Origin: Duganella sp. SG902
GTDB lineage: Bacteria; Pseudomonadota; Gammaproteobacteria; Burkholderiales; Burkholderiaceae_D
Length of the DNA: 64,000 nt
Direction of reading: 5' to 3'
NCBI RefSeq assembly: GCF_013376005.1
Contig: NZ_JABMJK010000013.1
Coordinates: 1-64,000, forward strand
Shown here: positions 53,482 to 62,812 of the stretch, piece by piece
Layout of the letters: each line of letters begins with the position of its first letter
Position numbering within the stretch: position 1 is the stretch's first letter
Program-made: the position numbers and the translations under genes
Notes under the pieces: model-generated
The model's input: the letters and a program-made list of their open reading frames with translations, nothing else
Databases searched by the model: none
What the model was told of the DNA's origin: nothing

Positions 53482-55797
53482 ATGAGACAAAATAACAAGT
53501 TCATCGTTATACCGGCCTTACTGGCCGGCTTACTGGCCGGCTGCGGCGGCGATAGCGGAACCACCGCCAGCGCGCCGGACCGCCTCCTCGCCGGCGCGGT
53601 GACCGTCAATGCCCTCGCCGGCCCGGCGGCCGCCAGCTGGACCAGCGTGAAGTGGGGCGGCGGCGGCTACGTCACCGGCACGATCTACCACCCGGTCAAT
53701 TCGAGCCTGCTGTACGCGCGTACCGACGTCGGCGGCGCCTACCGCTGGGACGCCACCACCTCGACCTGGACCCCCATCACCGACGGCCAGGGATTCGGCG
53801 CCGGAGAAGGCCGCTACCACGGCGTGGAGAGCATCGCCCTCGACCCGAACAACGACCAACTGGTCTACATGATGACCGGCGATACCGTGGGCCAGGACGC
53901 CCACGGCCGCATTTACATTTCCAGCGACCGCGGCAACACCTGGAGCTGGTACGAGCTGCCGTTCGCGGTGGGCGGCAATGACAACGCCCGCGGCTACGGC
54001 GAACGCCTGGCGGTCGACCCGCAGAATCCATCGACGCTGATGTTCGGCTCGCGCAAGGCCGGCATCTGGAAAAGCACCGACTCGGGCCACACGTGGAACC
54101 AGGTCACGGGCTTTTCGAGCACCACCATGACCGGCGGCGGCACCCCGATCGGCGTCGAGCAAATCGTGTTCGATACCCCGTTCAAGGGGACCGGACAGCC
54201 GACCTGGATCATCTGGGCCACCGTCGCCTCCGACTACGCCCAGGCCGCGGGCCTGACCTCGACGCTGTACCGCTCCACCAATGGCGGCGCCACCTGGGCG
54301 CCGGTCGCGGTCCCGTCCAACGTGGCCAATTACGACATCCCGCACGTCGTGAAGACCTCCGACGGCACCTTCTACATGACGTTCCGCCCGACCGCGCCCC
54401 AGGTGCAGGGCGGCAGCGGCCCGAGCTATCTCTACAAGTTCGGCGCCAGCAACGGCAGCGGCTGGACCCAGCTCCTGAGCTCGACCAGCATGGGCATGGC
54501 CGGCCTGTCCGTCTACGGCAGCGGCTCGACCGCCCGCATTGCGGTGGGCATGACCGGCTGGAGCGACACCAGCAAGCAAATTCAAATGTCCGACAACGGC
54601 GGCGGCACCTGGCGCGAAATCGCGGCCAACATGCCGCACACGTCCGACACTTGCCGGGGCTGGATCGAGAGCGTCACGATCGACCCGGCCAACCGCGACC
54701 ACATCATGCACGTCCACGGCGGCGGCATCTGCGAAACCACGAACGCCTCGTCGTCCACGCCGACCTGGAGCCCCAAGGTCGACAACCTGGAAGAGACCGC
54801 CACGCTGTTCGCCGTCGCCCCGCCGGCCGGCGCGCAGTACAAGCTGATCAACGCCGCCGGCGACATCGGCGCGTGGGTGATCACCGACCTGGCAACGCGG
54901 CCGACGCGGGCGCCGATGCCTGGATGGAGCAGCGGCAACGCGGCCGACCTGGCGTGGGCCGATCCGTCCTACATTGCCGTCACCGGCGTCGACAATGCCA
55001 ACGGTGCCGTCGTCAAGGGCTTCTGGTCCGGCGACTCGGGCAATAGCTGGTCGCAGTTCGCGTCGCTGCCGGCTGGCGGCTCGACCAGCGGCAGCCAGGT
55101 GCAGAGCGTGGCGGTGACGTCGCGCAACAACCTGGTCTGGGCGCCGCAAGACTGGGTGCCGTCGTACACCACCAACAATGGTGCGAGCTGGACGCAAACC
55201 AACCTGCCGGCCTTCACCGCCACCTGGAACGGCTTCTTCCGCGCCTATCGCCTGGCGGTGGACCGCAAGAACCCGAACAAGGTCTACGCCTTCGATTCGG
55301 GCGGCGCACCGTGGAGCTGGCAGCCTGGCAAGGTCTACGTCTCGACCGACGCCGGCCACACATTCACGCTGAGCCAGGGCTCGGTGAACGCGAACCTCGC
55401 CTGGAATGCCTGGGGCGACACGTCGATGGTGGTCAACCCGAACGCCGAGGGCGACATCTGGCTGGCCGACGGCAACGCCGTGTACCACTCGCTGGACTCG
55501 GGCGCGACCTGGACCAAGCTTACCGCCTTTGCCACCGTCAACGGCAAGCTGGGCGCCACCAATATCACGCTGGGCAAGGCGCAAACCGGCTCGTCGTACT
55601 CGGCAGCGGTTTATGTGGAAGGCACGATCAACGGCCAGTGGGGCATCTACCGCTCCGACGATGGCGGCGCAACGTGGTCGCGCTTCAACGATGACGCGCA
55701 CCAGTTCGGCGGCAACGCCGTGGTGGTGGGCGACTGGAACACGTATGGCCGCATCTACGTCAATGGCGTCGCCCGCGGTCTGCTGTACAGCAACTAA
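53482..55797 (+). CDS. Glycoside hydrolase family 74 (xyloglucanase-like), lipoprotein
   Basis: 771 residues. The signal ends in LLAGC (cysteine 21), so the enzyme is probably a lipoprotein or is surface exposed. Two seven-bladed propellers are expected. The catalytic acids are recognisable: ARTDVGGAYRWD (D82) and AAGDIGAWV (D461), which correspond to the two aspartates of GH74. Repeated SSDRGNTWSW, STDSGHTWN, STNGGATWA and SDDGGATWSR are the Asp-box motifs of these blades. It should hydrolyse the beta-1,4-glucan backbone of xyloglucan. No carbohydrate-binding module is attached. A TonB glycan receptor 7 kb away could take up products. Confidence 0.9.
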   Translation: MRQNNKFIVIPALLAGLLAGCGGDSGTTASAPDRLLAGAVTVNALAGPAAASWTSVKWGGGGYVTGTIYHPVNSSLLYARTDVGGAYRWDATTSTWTPITDGQGFGAGEGRYHGVESIALDPNNDQLVYMMTGDTVGQDAHGRIYISSDRGNTWSWYELPFAVGGNDNARGYGERLAVDPQNPSTLMFGSRKAGIWKSTDSGHTWNQVTGFSSTTMTGGGTPIGVEQIVFDTPFKGTGQPTWIIWATVASDYAQAAGLTSTLYRSTNGGATWAPVAVPSNVANYDIPHVVKTSDGTFYMTFRPTAPQVQGGSGPSYLYKFGASNGSGWTQLLSSTSMGMAGLSVYGSGSTARIAVGMTGWSDTSKQIQMSDNGGGTWREIAANMPHTSDTCRGWIESVTIDPANRDHIMHVHGGGICETTNASSSTPTWSPKVDNLEETATLFAVAPPAGAQYKLINAAGDIGAWVITDLATRPTRAPMPGWSSGNAADLAWADPSYIAVTGVDNANGAVVKGFWSGDSGNSWSQFASLPAGGSTSGSQVQSVAVTSRNNLVWAPQDWVPSYTTNNGASWTQTNLPAFTATWNGFFRAYRLAVDRKNPNKVYAFDSGGAPWSWQPGKVYVSTDAGHTFTLSQGSVNANLAWNAWGDTSMVVNPNAEGDIWLADGNAVYHSLDSGATWTKLTAFATVNGKLGATNITLGKAQTGSSYSAAVYVEGTINGQWGIYRSDDGGATWSRFNDDAHQFGGNAVVVGDWNTYGRIYVNGVARGLLYSN

Positions 55798-55827
55798 GTA
55801 TCTAAGCCCCACGTCCCTGATGTGAAT

Positions 55828-55857
55828 AACGGAGGCCGCGCGCCTCCGTTTTTTTTT
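55828..55857. terminator. Rho-independent terminator after the GH74 gene
   Basis: Stem aacggaggc (55828-55836), 5-nt loop, stem gcctccgtt (55842-55850) and a run of nine T. It ends at the stop codon of the convergent gene. Confidence 0.92.
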
Positions 55858-56339
55858 CAGACGACAGTCTGCGACGTTTGAGGCAGCGGGCTGCTATCCA
55901 GCTGAAACATACGGAAGAACTTTAGCGGCCGACTCACCCCTATCGGATCGGAGATGCGCGGGAGCGCAAATTTCTTCTCAGGAAACAGCTTGAGTGTCCA
56001 GGTTTTCTCGGCAAAAAAACAAAAGCGAACCGTGTTCTCCTGCGTCAAATCGAGATCTGAGAAGATACCCGTAGCGTACATGAAGTACATGCGCGCCCAA
56101 TCTACGATGTTAAGCGCCGCATCCAGTAAATAGATGTTCAGCGTCTCCTCAAACGGGACATCGTCGGTCAAGAACAGCAGGGTATATTCGTGCCATCGCA
56201 ATGCTGCTTCAAACACCGCACCATCGACGATTTTCCCGGTCGGCACGCCAGCAATCAGGATTTCGCTTTTCGGTATCGTGTCTGATGTGGACGGCGTGAC
56301 TACCCTGATCGAGTAATCCGGGGCATGTGTCAATCTCAT
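55857..56339 (-). CDS. Unknown protein, candidate immunity partner of the upstream gene
   Basis: 160 residues, soluble and rich in aromatic and hydrophobic strands (HEYTLLFLTDD, ARMYFMYATGIFSD, VRFCFFAEKTW). No signal or membrane segment. I do not recognise a family. It starts six bases after the stop of the glycine-zipper protein gene on the same strand, the usual layout of a toxin followed by its immunity gene. Composition is AT-richer than the core genome. Immunity function is inference from context alone. Confidence 0.65.
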   Translation of the reverse strand: MRLTHAPDYSIRVVTPSTSDTIPKSEILIAGVPTGKIVDGAVFEAALRWHEYTLLFLTDDVPFEETLNIYLLDAALNIVDWARMYFMYATGIFSDLDLTQENTVRFCFFAEKTWTLKLFPEKKFALPRISDPIGVSRPLKFFRMFQLDSSPLPQTSQTVV

Positions 56340-56345
56340 AAACGC

Positions 56346-57053
56346 CTACCAAATAAAACTCGTGCCAAATGCTGCAAGTGCGCCGCCTACAAACGCCCCT
56401 ACCGTAACGCAAACCGGAGCAGCAGGGCCGCAGGCTAGACCTGCTACCGCGCCGCCGGCCATGCCGCCGGCGATACCTGCACCGTTGATGGCCAGTTCTT
56501 TCTGAAACGCTGTGAATTTATTAGAAGCAGTGGCCACATTGTAGATGGACAAGGCCATCGCCACAAACAGCAGTCCGCGGCTTGCATAAGTGAGCCTCGC
56601 CATCGCTCGCGTGACGACTGCATTCGATTTGCCAGCCGATGTAACTATGCTCGCATAAATCGCGTTTTGTTTGGCGTTCGATAGGCGGGAGAAAACGACG
56701 TGTTCACCGTGCCGCTCTGCAGTCTTGAGAGCGATCAGTTGGTTCAGGGAATACCCCTTCTGTTTCAAGTGTTCGGCGAAGGCACGACCAACAGGTGTGC
56801 TGCGCGCCCGGATGATTCCCATGATGAGATTTCGGGTTTCCTGCGCCTCACGCGCCGCAGCGGACCAAGTGATCCTGCGTGCAATCGCATCAGCGCGCAA
56901 TTTCTCGGACATGTTTTTGATCTCTTGGGCATAAAGCGAACGTGCCCGGGTGTCTATCGTGAGATGCGCTCCCGCGCTGGAAATCTGGGCTTCCAGCGAT
57001 TTCATCGTGCGCTCAAACAGTAGTTTGTCTTCGTTGGTGGTGTCAGGTTCCAT
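56346..57053 (-). CDS. Unknown protein with C-terminal glycine-zipper membrane segments, candidate toxin
   Basis: 235 residues from the start MEPDTTNEDK, which has AAGGA before it; earlier in-frame codons lack a ribosome site. The N-terminal 150 residues are helical and charged. The C-terminal 80 residues hold a hydrophobic helix (RGLLFVAMALSIYNVAT) and a glycine-rich pair of helices (GAGIAGGMAGGAVAGL and VTVGAFVGGALAAFG). This arrangement recalls colicin-like or type VI pore-forming ends. There is no signal peptide and no linked PAAR, VgrG or Rhs gene, so a secretion route is not shown. A small soluble gene follows directly. Confidence 0.65.
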   Translation of the reverse strand: MEPDTTNEDKLLFERTMKSLEAQISSAGAHLTIDTRARSLYAQEIKNMSEKLRADAIARRITWSAAAREAQETRNLIMGIIRARSTPVGRAFAEHLKQKGYSLNQLIALKTAERHGEHVVFSRLSNAKQNAIYASIVTSAGKSNAVVTRAMARLTYASRGLLFVAMALSIYNVATASNKFTAFQKELAINGAGIAGGMAGGAVAGLACGPAAPVCVTVGAFVGGALAAFGTSFIW

Positions 57054-57464
57054 TTCGTCGTCCTTGGGGCGTGAGTATCGGCCGAGGATATGCCGCGCCC
57101 GCTCAAATTGCCTTGCGTGATCGCAACCCGCGCCACTAGCTTGGAGATGCGGAGTTCGAATCCGTGGTTCTGGCTGTGGCAAAGGCTCTCTTGCTTAATT
57201 GCTGGAGAAAGCGTGTGGCGCATTGCGAGGCGAACTGTTTCACCTGCCCAAGGTGGTCCTCTCCGGTCCATTTCCGGTCGCCGTGGCGGTGAGACGGGAC
57301 AGTAGCCGTGTCAACCGGGTAACTGCTTTGGTAGCTGGTGTCGTATTCGGCGCGGCTACTCAGTCAGGTGCAGGCGGTGTCAGGAGTATTAGGGAATAAA
57401 TGTTTTGCAATAGCAATCAATGCTGTAATATCAATTTATTACTTACTCTGGCCTCAACATCGGT
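57054..57464. other. Intergenic region without a gene
   Basis: This 411-bp stretch has short open frames on both strands but none with a plausible start and composition. It must hold the start signals of two divergent genes. AT-rich bases from about 57400 probably carry the promoter of the ATPase/TOPRIM gene. A tRNA T-loop-like string near 57150 does not fold as a tRNA arm. Confidence 0.6.
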
Positions 57465-59264
57465 ATGCAGATCAAGAACGTTTGCCTATGGCGGTTCAAA
57501 CAATTTAAAAGCTCAGAGATAGACCTTCGGGAGGGCCTGACCTTGGTGGTCGGGGGGAATAATTCGGGGAAATCCTCAATACTCCAAGCGATCGCTACTT
57601 AGCAATTTTGCAAGACAATCTTAGAGATCGAAAAAGGTAGAAAGGCTTGGGCCCTGAATTCGAACGTTCAGGGTGTAGGGTTGGGTATTGTTGACTTTAC
57701 CCCTCTAAACGTCCCATCTCTCGCTCACCTTTGGACGAATCTAAAGTCCCAAAAGGATAAGGAGCAGGATGGCTACACGTTAAAGATCCGCGTGACGTGG
57801 GATTCAGCTGATGGTGTCGAAAAATACTTGGAAATTGGTATGTCCTTGGCCAACGACCGTTTGTTTATTAAAACCACTGCAACTAATCTGGTCCTTTCAG
57901 AGTTGCAGGACGAGAACGGATATCCCATCGAGGGTGTAGTACCAAGCGTGGCTTATATGCCGCCTTTCGCCGGCATAACAGATCGCGAAACCCGTTTGAC
58001 ACCTGCTATGCGAACGCGGCTTATCGGCCAAGGGCTGTCTGGTGGCGTAATTAGGAACGCTGTATTTGACTTGCACGAAGCGAACAAACTGGAGCGTAAT
58101 CGATTAAGAGGCGAGCAGTCTAAGCTTAAGAGTTCTGATTTGAAACGGCTCCGAGAAACTGATCCTTGGGAGCTTTTGCAGAAGGCGCTTCAAGAAACCT
58201 TCGGCACCGAGTTACGAATTACTCCATTTAATGAGAGATATCATAGTTATCTAAGAGTCGAATCAGTGAAGGGTGAGATTTCTGAAGGGCAGTTTAAGCG
58301 GTATCCGAGCTATTCATCCCGTGATCTGATGGTCGAGGGAAGCGGCTTTCTCCAGTGGCTGAGTGTTTACGCACTGGCTCTCTCTCCTGATATTGATGTC
58401 GTATTGCTTGATGAGCCGGATGCTCATCTGCATCCAATGCTGCAACAGCAGCTTGTATCACGGCTGAGTAAGATCGCTGATGACAAGAAAAAGCAAATAT
58501 TGCTTGCCACGCACTCGACAGAATTAATTAGGGGGTATGAGTTCGACAAAATTCTAGCTCTTAAGAAAGGAAAATCGGGACGTTATTTGGGTGATGATGG
58601 CGCAAAGATTGGCGTTCTGGCCGGGATCGGTGCCGCGCATACCCCATCGCTTCATGCTCTAATCCAATACAAAAAAATGCTAATTGTTGAGGGCGTGAGC
58701 GATGAGCGCTTTCTGAGGATTCTGTGCGAACGACTTGGTGAGGAGTGGCCTAAGAACTTGGTATCGTGGTACTGGACTGGAAAACATTCGGAGCGGTGGC
58801 AATTGTATCGTCAGCTTAAGGCTGAGATACCTGACCTAATGGCTATTAGTGTACGTGATCGTGACGATGAGGCCGATAACTCAGTGGACTCTGAGCTAGT
58901 CGATATCGGGTTTAAAGCTCAGGTCGGCTATATTGCTTTAAAGTGGCGTCGACGGCATATCGAAAATTACCTCTTTTCGGTATCTGCGATCGCTAGAAGC
59001 TCGGGAAAGAGCGAGCAGGCGGTAAAGGACCTGTTTGCGGAACATGCAATTGCTATCCCGGACGATGCTACTGCTAGCGATGTTGCGATGGGAATTAGAG
59101 ATGCGCACGGGAAGGAGATAATGATGGAAGCTGCAAACTCAGTCGAGAAACAGTTTCATTGTTCGCGTGATGAGGTTGCGAAACAGATGGAAAAGAATGA
59201 GATTCCGGAAGACATTAAGAGCTTTTTCCGCAAACTCAAGGCAATGTGTGAAATCTCTTCATAG
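57465..59264 (+). pseudogene. OLD-like ATPase/TOPRIM gene interrupted by an amber codon
   Basis: The intact gene would have 600 codons. It starts at ATG 57465 (MQIKNVCLWRFKQFKSSEIDL style) and has Walker A GGNNSGKSS (30-38). Codon 46 is TAG (57600-57602), in the context IAT-stop-QFCKTILEIEK, and the same frame continues to 59264. After it come the ABC-type signature region SGFLQWLSVYALAL, Walker B VLLDEPDAHLHP (acids at 316-317), THSTELI, then a TOPRIM domain (MLIVEGVSDERFL, E409; ISVRDRDDEAD, D465-D468). This is the OLD/AAA15 plan of phage-defence nucleases. A TGG-to-TAG change is the simplest cause. GC is low. It is probably non-functional unless the stop is suppressed or re-initiation occurs. 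Confidence 0.85.
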
Positions 59265-59700
59265 GACCCGACAGTGCTGGCAAGTGTGGGGGAGTGACCG
59301 TTTTGACACCCGAGTTATCGGAGCATTTCGGCCACAAACCCAGCAACCATGCGGCCGCCGCGCCGATTTCCTCACTTAACGCGTTTTGAAACTTTCTGCT
59401 TAAGATTGAGTGCATTGTGAGCACGTTTGCGATTTTTTTGGAACGCTTTCGATAGTTCCTAATGCCCGTTTGGCTGTGGGAATAGCTCGCCTCGTTTGCA
59501 CTCTGGCCGCGTTTTATCCCTGATAGCCAAGTCAGGCACGATGTGCGCACCGCATTGGTCCCAAAACTGACCGCCTCATCTAGCAGGTTGATCAGGCCGT
59601 CCAGCAAACTTCTTTCTTCAAATGTCTTCATTGCAACTAACGTTTACTCAAAGTAACGATTGTAACAAGACAGTTATTTCTGAATTCTCACCAATTGTCA
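59265..59700. other. Junction between island and Mu-like prophage; one doubtful frame
   Basis: A 131-codon minus-strand frame (59236-59631, beginning MKTFEERSLLDGLINLLDEAV) overlaps the end of the ATPase gene by 29 bases. It has no good ribosome site and no recognisable family, so I do not call it a gene. The left end of the prophage should lie in this stretch, probably near 59630-59700. The terminal bases cannot be fixed without the right end or an empty site. Confidence 0.45.
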
Positions 59701-60126
59701 CTATCCGAGGGCGCGAAGCACTACGTCCAGCGCGTCCTCCTGGCCGTTTGACCTAACCAGGAACTCATATAGAACAGCTATGACTGCCGGACGCCGTTCC
59801 GCCGCGATAGTCGCATTCCTGGTGCGCTCCCATTCATCCACCGCGCGTATCGCTAGCTCAAGCTTGCGCACGTCCACTTGACTACTGCCCCCAGCGACCG
59901 CCCCAGCAATCTTGGCGCTATCGAACTGCTCTGCAGACGCTTGAGACTGGCTTCCGCCCAGATACTTAGCTGGCACACGAAAGACACGGCGATGGCCGCC
60001 TATTCCAGTGACGGTCTCATACTCCCAACCTTCACGCTTCGCCATGACGTTGACCGCCGCCCTAGTCGTTGGCACGCCAGGAAGCTTTAACGCCGCGATT
60101 TCACTTGCTGATAACAACTTGTCCAC
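59701..60126 (-). CDS. Mu-like phage repressor (c-type) with Mu HTH domain
   Basis: 141 residues. The N-terminal 60 residues (LSASEIAALKLPGVPTTRAAVNVMAKREGWEYETV...GGHRRVFRVP) are the winged helix shared by the Mu repressor and the Mu transposase N-terminus. The transposase in this window has the same motif (LLAFALPGMPTTRAAIHVKAEREGW). The remainder is helical and probably oligomerises. It should bind operators in the 60.1-60.3 kb region to hold lysogeny and compete with transposase. It is divergent from ner. Confidence 0.85.
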   Translation of the reverse strand: MDKLLSASEIAALKLPGVPTTRAAVNVMAKREGWEYETVTGIGGHRRVFRVPAKYLGGSQSQASAEQFDSAKIAGAVAGGSSQVDVRKLELAIRAVDEWERTRNATIAAERRPAVIAVLYEFLVRSNGQEDALDVVLRALG

Positions 60127-60253
60127 AATTCAGTTCCCTGCGGTGAAGTGAATTCCAAAAACATACGGTTGGATGTCACAAAACCATTAGAAATTTATTC
60201 TTTAAAATCAATCGGATATGTAAATTTAACGCATAAATGGCATATTCGGCAAC

Positions 60254-60307
60254 TGTATTTTAGTGAATTCATCTTTACCACTCACTAAAATACACTTAGA
60301 ATTCACT
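60254..60307. promoter_or_regulatory. Mu-like early operator region with inverted repeats
   Basis: TGTATTTTAGTGA (60254-60266) and TCACTAAAATACA (60282-60294) form a perfect 13-bp inverted repeat with a 15-bp spacer. AGTGAATTC (60262-60270) recurs inverted as GAATTCACT (60299-60307). The sites lie just before ner in the divergent c/ner region, where Ner and repressor bind in Mu-like phages. Confidence 0.7.
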
Positions 60308-60334
60308 CATGGCATTACCACATAGGAGTATCCC

Positions 60335-60637
60335 ATGAGTGAAGTTACGAACCAAAAAACCGCCAGTTCGGCAGACTGGCATAGGGCAGATGTAGTTGCG
60401 GCGTTGCACAAAAAAGGGTGGTCTTTGCGCGAACTGTCGCGTCAAAGTGGATTGAACGCAGGCACACTTAAATCCGCTTTGGATCGCCCATACCCGAAGG
60501 GCGAACAGATCATTGCATCGGCAATTGGCATTAGCGCGATGGAAATTTGGCCTCAGCGTTACCAAAAACGCCTGTTCGCACCGCTTCTGCGTTGCATCGC
60601 GACTAGGGGTGTTGCCGCTTCGGGCGGAGTTGCATAA
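60335..60637 (+). CDS. ner: Ner-like DNA-binding regulator (Nlp/SfsB family)
   Basis: 100 residues. The central helix-turn-helix HRADVVAALHKKGWSLRELSRQSGLNAGTLKSALDRPYPKGEQIIASAIG with IWPQRY is the Ner/Nlp hallmark. Ner turns down both the early and repressor promoters after infection or induction. Strong ribosome site AGGAG. It is followed immediately by the transposase gene (stop and next ATG adjacent). Confidence 0.93.
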   Translation: MSEVTNQKTASSADWHRADVVAALHKKGWSLRELSRQSGLNAGTLKSALDRPYPKGEQIIASAIGISAMEIWPQRYQKRLFAPLLRCIATRGVAASGGVA

Positions 60638-62764
60638 ATGCAATCCACTCAGATCAAACAGCGTTATGGTGTCGCAGAATTACTGGCATTCGCCTTGCCT
60701 GGTATGCCCACGACGCGCGCTGCGATCCATGTCAAGGCAGAACGCGAGGGGTGGAAGTTTCAAGAAACCACCGGCAAGGGTGGTGTCCGCCGGGAGTACG
60801 TTTTGCCAAGCGAAATCATGCGGCAAATCGAACGTACGGCTGCGACGAGGTTAATTGCGACTATGTCAACCGAGATTGTCACGCGGGAGCCACACCATCC
60901 CGCGCCGGTCGCTATGACTTTCAACCAAAGCCTGGTTGCCGATGCCCGCAAAGGAGTCCTGGCCGCGTTAAACGGCCTGATGGCTAAGTCCGGCTATGCG
61001 ATGAAGAAAGCCGCGCGCGTTTTGCTGGAGATGGCAGAACGAGGTGATGCGCCCCCGCAGCTGAGCAACATGCTGCGCGCTGCGCGCGATGGACGTGGGC
61101 GTCCAAGCGCTTCCGGCCTGCCATCGGTCAGTAGCCTGTTGCGCTTCGTGGAGTATGACCGTGCCGGCTCCCTGGCGCCGAGGTTCCAGCAACGCGACAT
61201 GACCGTACCAGCCTGGGCGCCACTGTTCATGGAGTGCTACCAGAAACCAGAAAAGCCGACGGTGAATCATGCCTATGAAACTTTCTGCTGCCTGGCACCG
61301 GCGCAAGGTCTCGACAAGCTGCCGAGTATCTGGCAGGTCCGCCGCTTCCTCGACAAAGTGGGCAAAGTCTCGCTGGAAATGGGGCGCATGGGCGACCGCG
61401 AACTCAAAACGATCCGGCCTTTCATCCGCCGCAGCTTTAAAGATTTGCTGCCCACCGATATCTACAGCGCGGACGGTCACACGTTCGACGCGGAGGTTCA
61501 GCATCCACTCCACGGTCGGCCATTCAGGCCTGAGATAACCAGTGTCGTGGACATTGCAACGCGCCGCTTGGTCGGCTGGTCGGTAGGGCTGGCCGAGAGC
61601 GCCTTCGCCGTTTTGGATGCGCTGCGCCACGCAAGCGTTAAATCCGGGATTCCAGCGATCTTCTACGTCGACAACGGCTCGGGCTACAAGAACCAGTTGA
61701 TGACAGATAGCGCCACCGGCTTGCTTGGCCGGCTTGGCACCGAGATGCACAACAGCATCCCGTACAACTCGCAGGCGCGCGGCGTGATCGAGCGCCTGCA
61801 CCAGACGATTTGGGTGAAAGCGGCCAAGGAAGTGCCAGGTTACATGGGGCGCGACATGGACCGCCAGGCCTCCCAGGTGATCCACAAGCTGTCACGCCAG
61901 GCAATAGCGCGTACGGCTTCCGGTGGCGCGGTTGCGATGCCGCTGATGGCCTGGTCAAGCTTCCTGGAGTTCTGCGACGGTAAGGCGTCTGAATACAACA
62001 GCCGCCCTCACCGTTCTCTCCCGAAGATTGTCGACCCGCTCAACGGTCGCAAGCGCCACATGACGCCAGACGAGGCGTGGCAACTGGCGGTGGACAAAGG
62101 GTTCCAGGCTTCCGTGGTAACGGATGACGAGGCACGCCCGCTGTTCCGACCGCAGCAGCTGCGCACCGTTCGCCGCGCTGAAATCGAGTTGTTTGGCAAT
62201 CGCTATTTCGCACGAAGCCTGGAAGAGTTCCACGGCGAACAACTGGCCATCGGCTATGACATACACGATGGATCTAAGGTGTGGGTGTACGACGCGGATG
62301 GTCGCTTCATCTGCACCGCTGAGCATAACGCGAACGAACGGGCCTACATGCCGGCGTCGGCAGTCGACAAAGCACGCGACAAACGCGCGGCAGGCAGGGA
62401 ACGGCGCCTGGAAACGAAGCTGGAGGAAGTGCAACTGGAGCGGCGCGGTGCGCCTGCGCTGGAGAACATGGAAAGCGTGCACATACCTGGCTTCATGAAC
62501 ATCGACCGCGACCAACTGGCGCAACGCGCACGCGACCTTGTGTTTGCTTCACCAGCAGTGCATGCGGACGCAGAGATAGTCGAAGTAAGGGAAGTATCAG
62601 TCGCTCCCGAGTGGGCAGCGCCAACCGAGCCGCAGCACCGTTATGCCGAATGGCTACGCATTTCAAAAATGGAGGAAGGAGAACTGAGCGAGCGTCAAAA
62701 AAACTGGAGGCAGTCGTACACGGCCACCTCCGAGTTCCGAGTCTATAGCAAGAAAACAGCCTGA
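60638..62764 (+). CDS. Mu-like DDE transposase A
   Basis: 708 residues. N-terminal Mu winged helix (1-60), further DNA-binding helices, then the RNase-H-like core with catalytic residues D279 (YSADGHTF), D345 (FYVDNGSG) and E385 (RGVIERLHQT), followed by the Mu C-terminal barrel domain. The C-terminal tail should contact protein B. It cuts the phage ends and joins them to target DNA. All three catalytic acids are present, so the enzyme looks functional. Confidence 0.96.
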   Translation: MQSTQIKQRYGVAELLAFALPGMPTTRAAIHVKAEREGWKFQETTGKGGVRREYVLPSEIMRQIERTAATRLIATMSTEIVTREPHHPAPVAMTFNQSLVADARKGVLAALNGLMAKSGYAMKKAARVLLEMAERGDAPPQLSNMLRAARDGRGRPSASGLPSVSSLLRFVEYDRAGSLAPRFQQRDMTVPAWAPLFMECYQKPEKPTVNHAYETFCCLAPAQGLDKLPSIWQVRRFLDKVGKVSLEMGRMGDRELKTIRPFIRRSFKDLLPTDIYSADGHTFDAEVQHPLHGRPFRPEITSVVDIATRRLVGWSVGLAESAFAVLDALRHASVKSGIPAIFYVDNGSGYKNQLMTDSATGLLGRLGTEMHNSIPYNSQARGVIERLHQTIWVKAAKEVPGYMGRDMDRQASQVIHKLSRQAIARTASGGAVAMPLMAWSSFLEFCDGKASEYNSRPHRSLPKIVDPLNGRKRHMTPDEAWQLAVDKGFQASVVTDDEARPLFRPQQLRTVRRAEIELFGNRYFARSLEEFHGEQLAIGYDIHDGSKVWVYDADGRFICTAEHNANERAYMPASAVDKARDKRAAGRERRLETKLEEVQLERRGAPALENMESVHIPGFMNIDRDQLAQRARDLVFASPAVHADAEIVEVREVSVAPEWAAPTEPQHRYAEWLRISKMEEGELSERQKNWRQSYTATSEFRVYSKKTA

Positions 62765-62812
62765 TAACCCGCGCTGCCGCCAGCAGCGCGAACACCAAGA
62801 AAGCGTGAAATT

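Noticed and set aside
57140..57180. tRNA-like T-loop string (gagttcgaatcc) suggesting an attachment site remnant
   Set aside because: The flanking bases do not form the T-arm stem properly and no acceptor or anticodon arm can be folded around it.
59236..59631. 131-codon minus-strand frame after the ATPase/TOPRIM gene
   Set aside because: No ribosome site, no family, overlaps the end of the opposite gene; kept only as a note in the junction entry.
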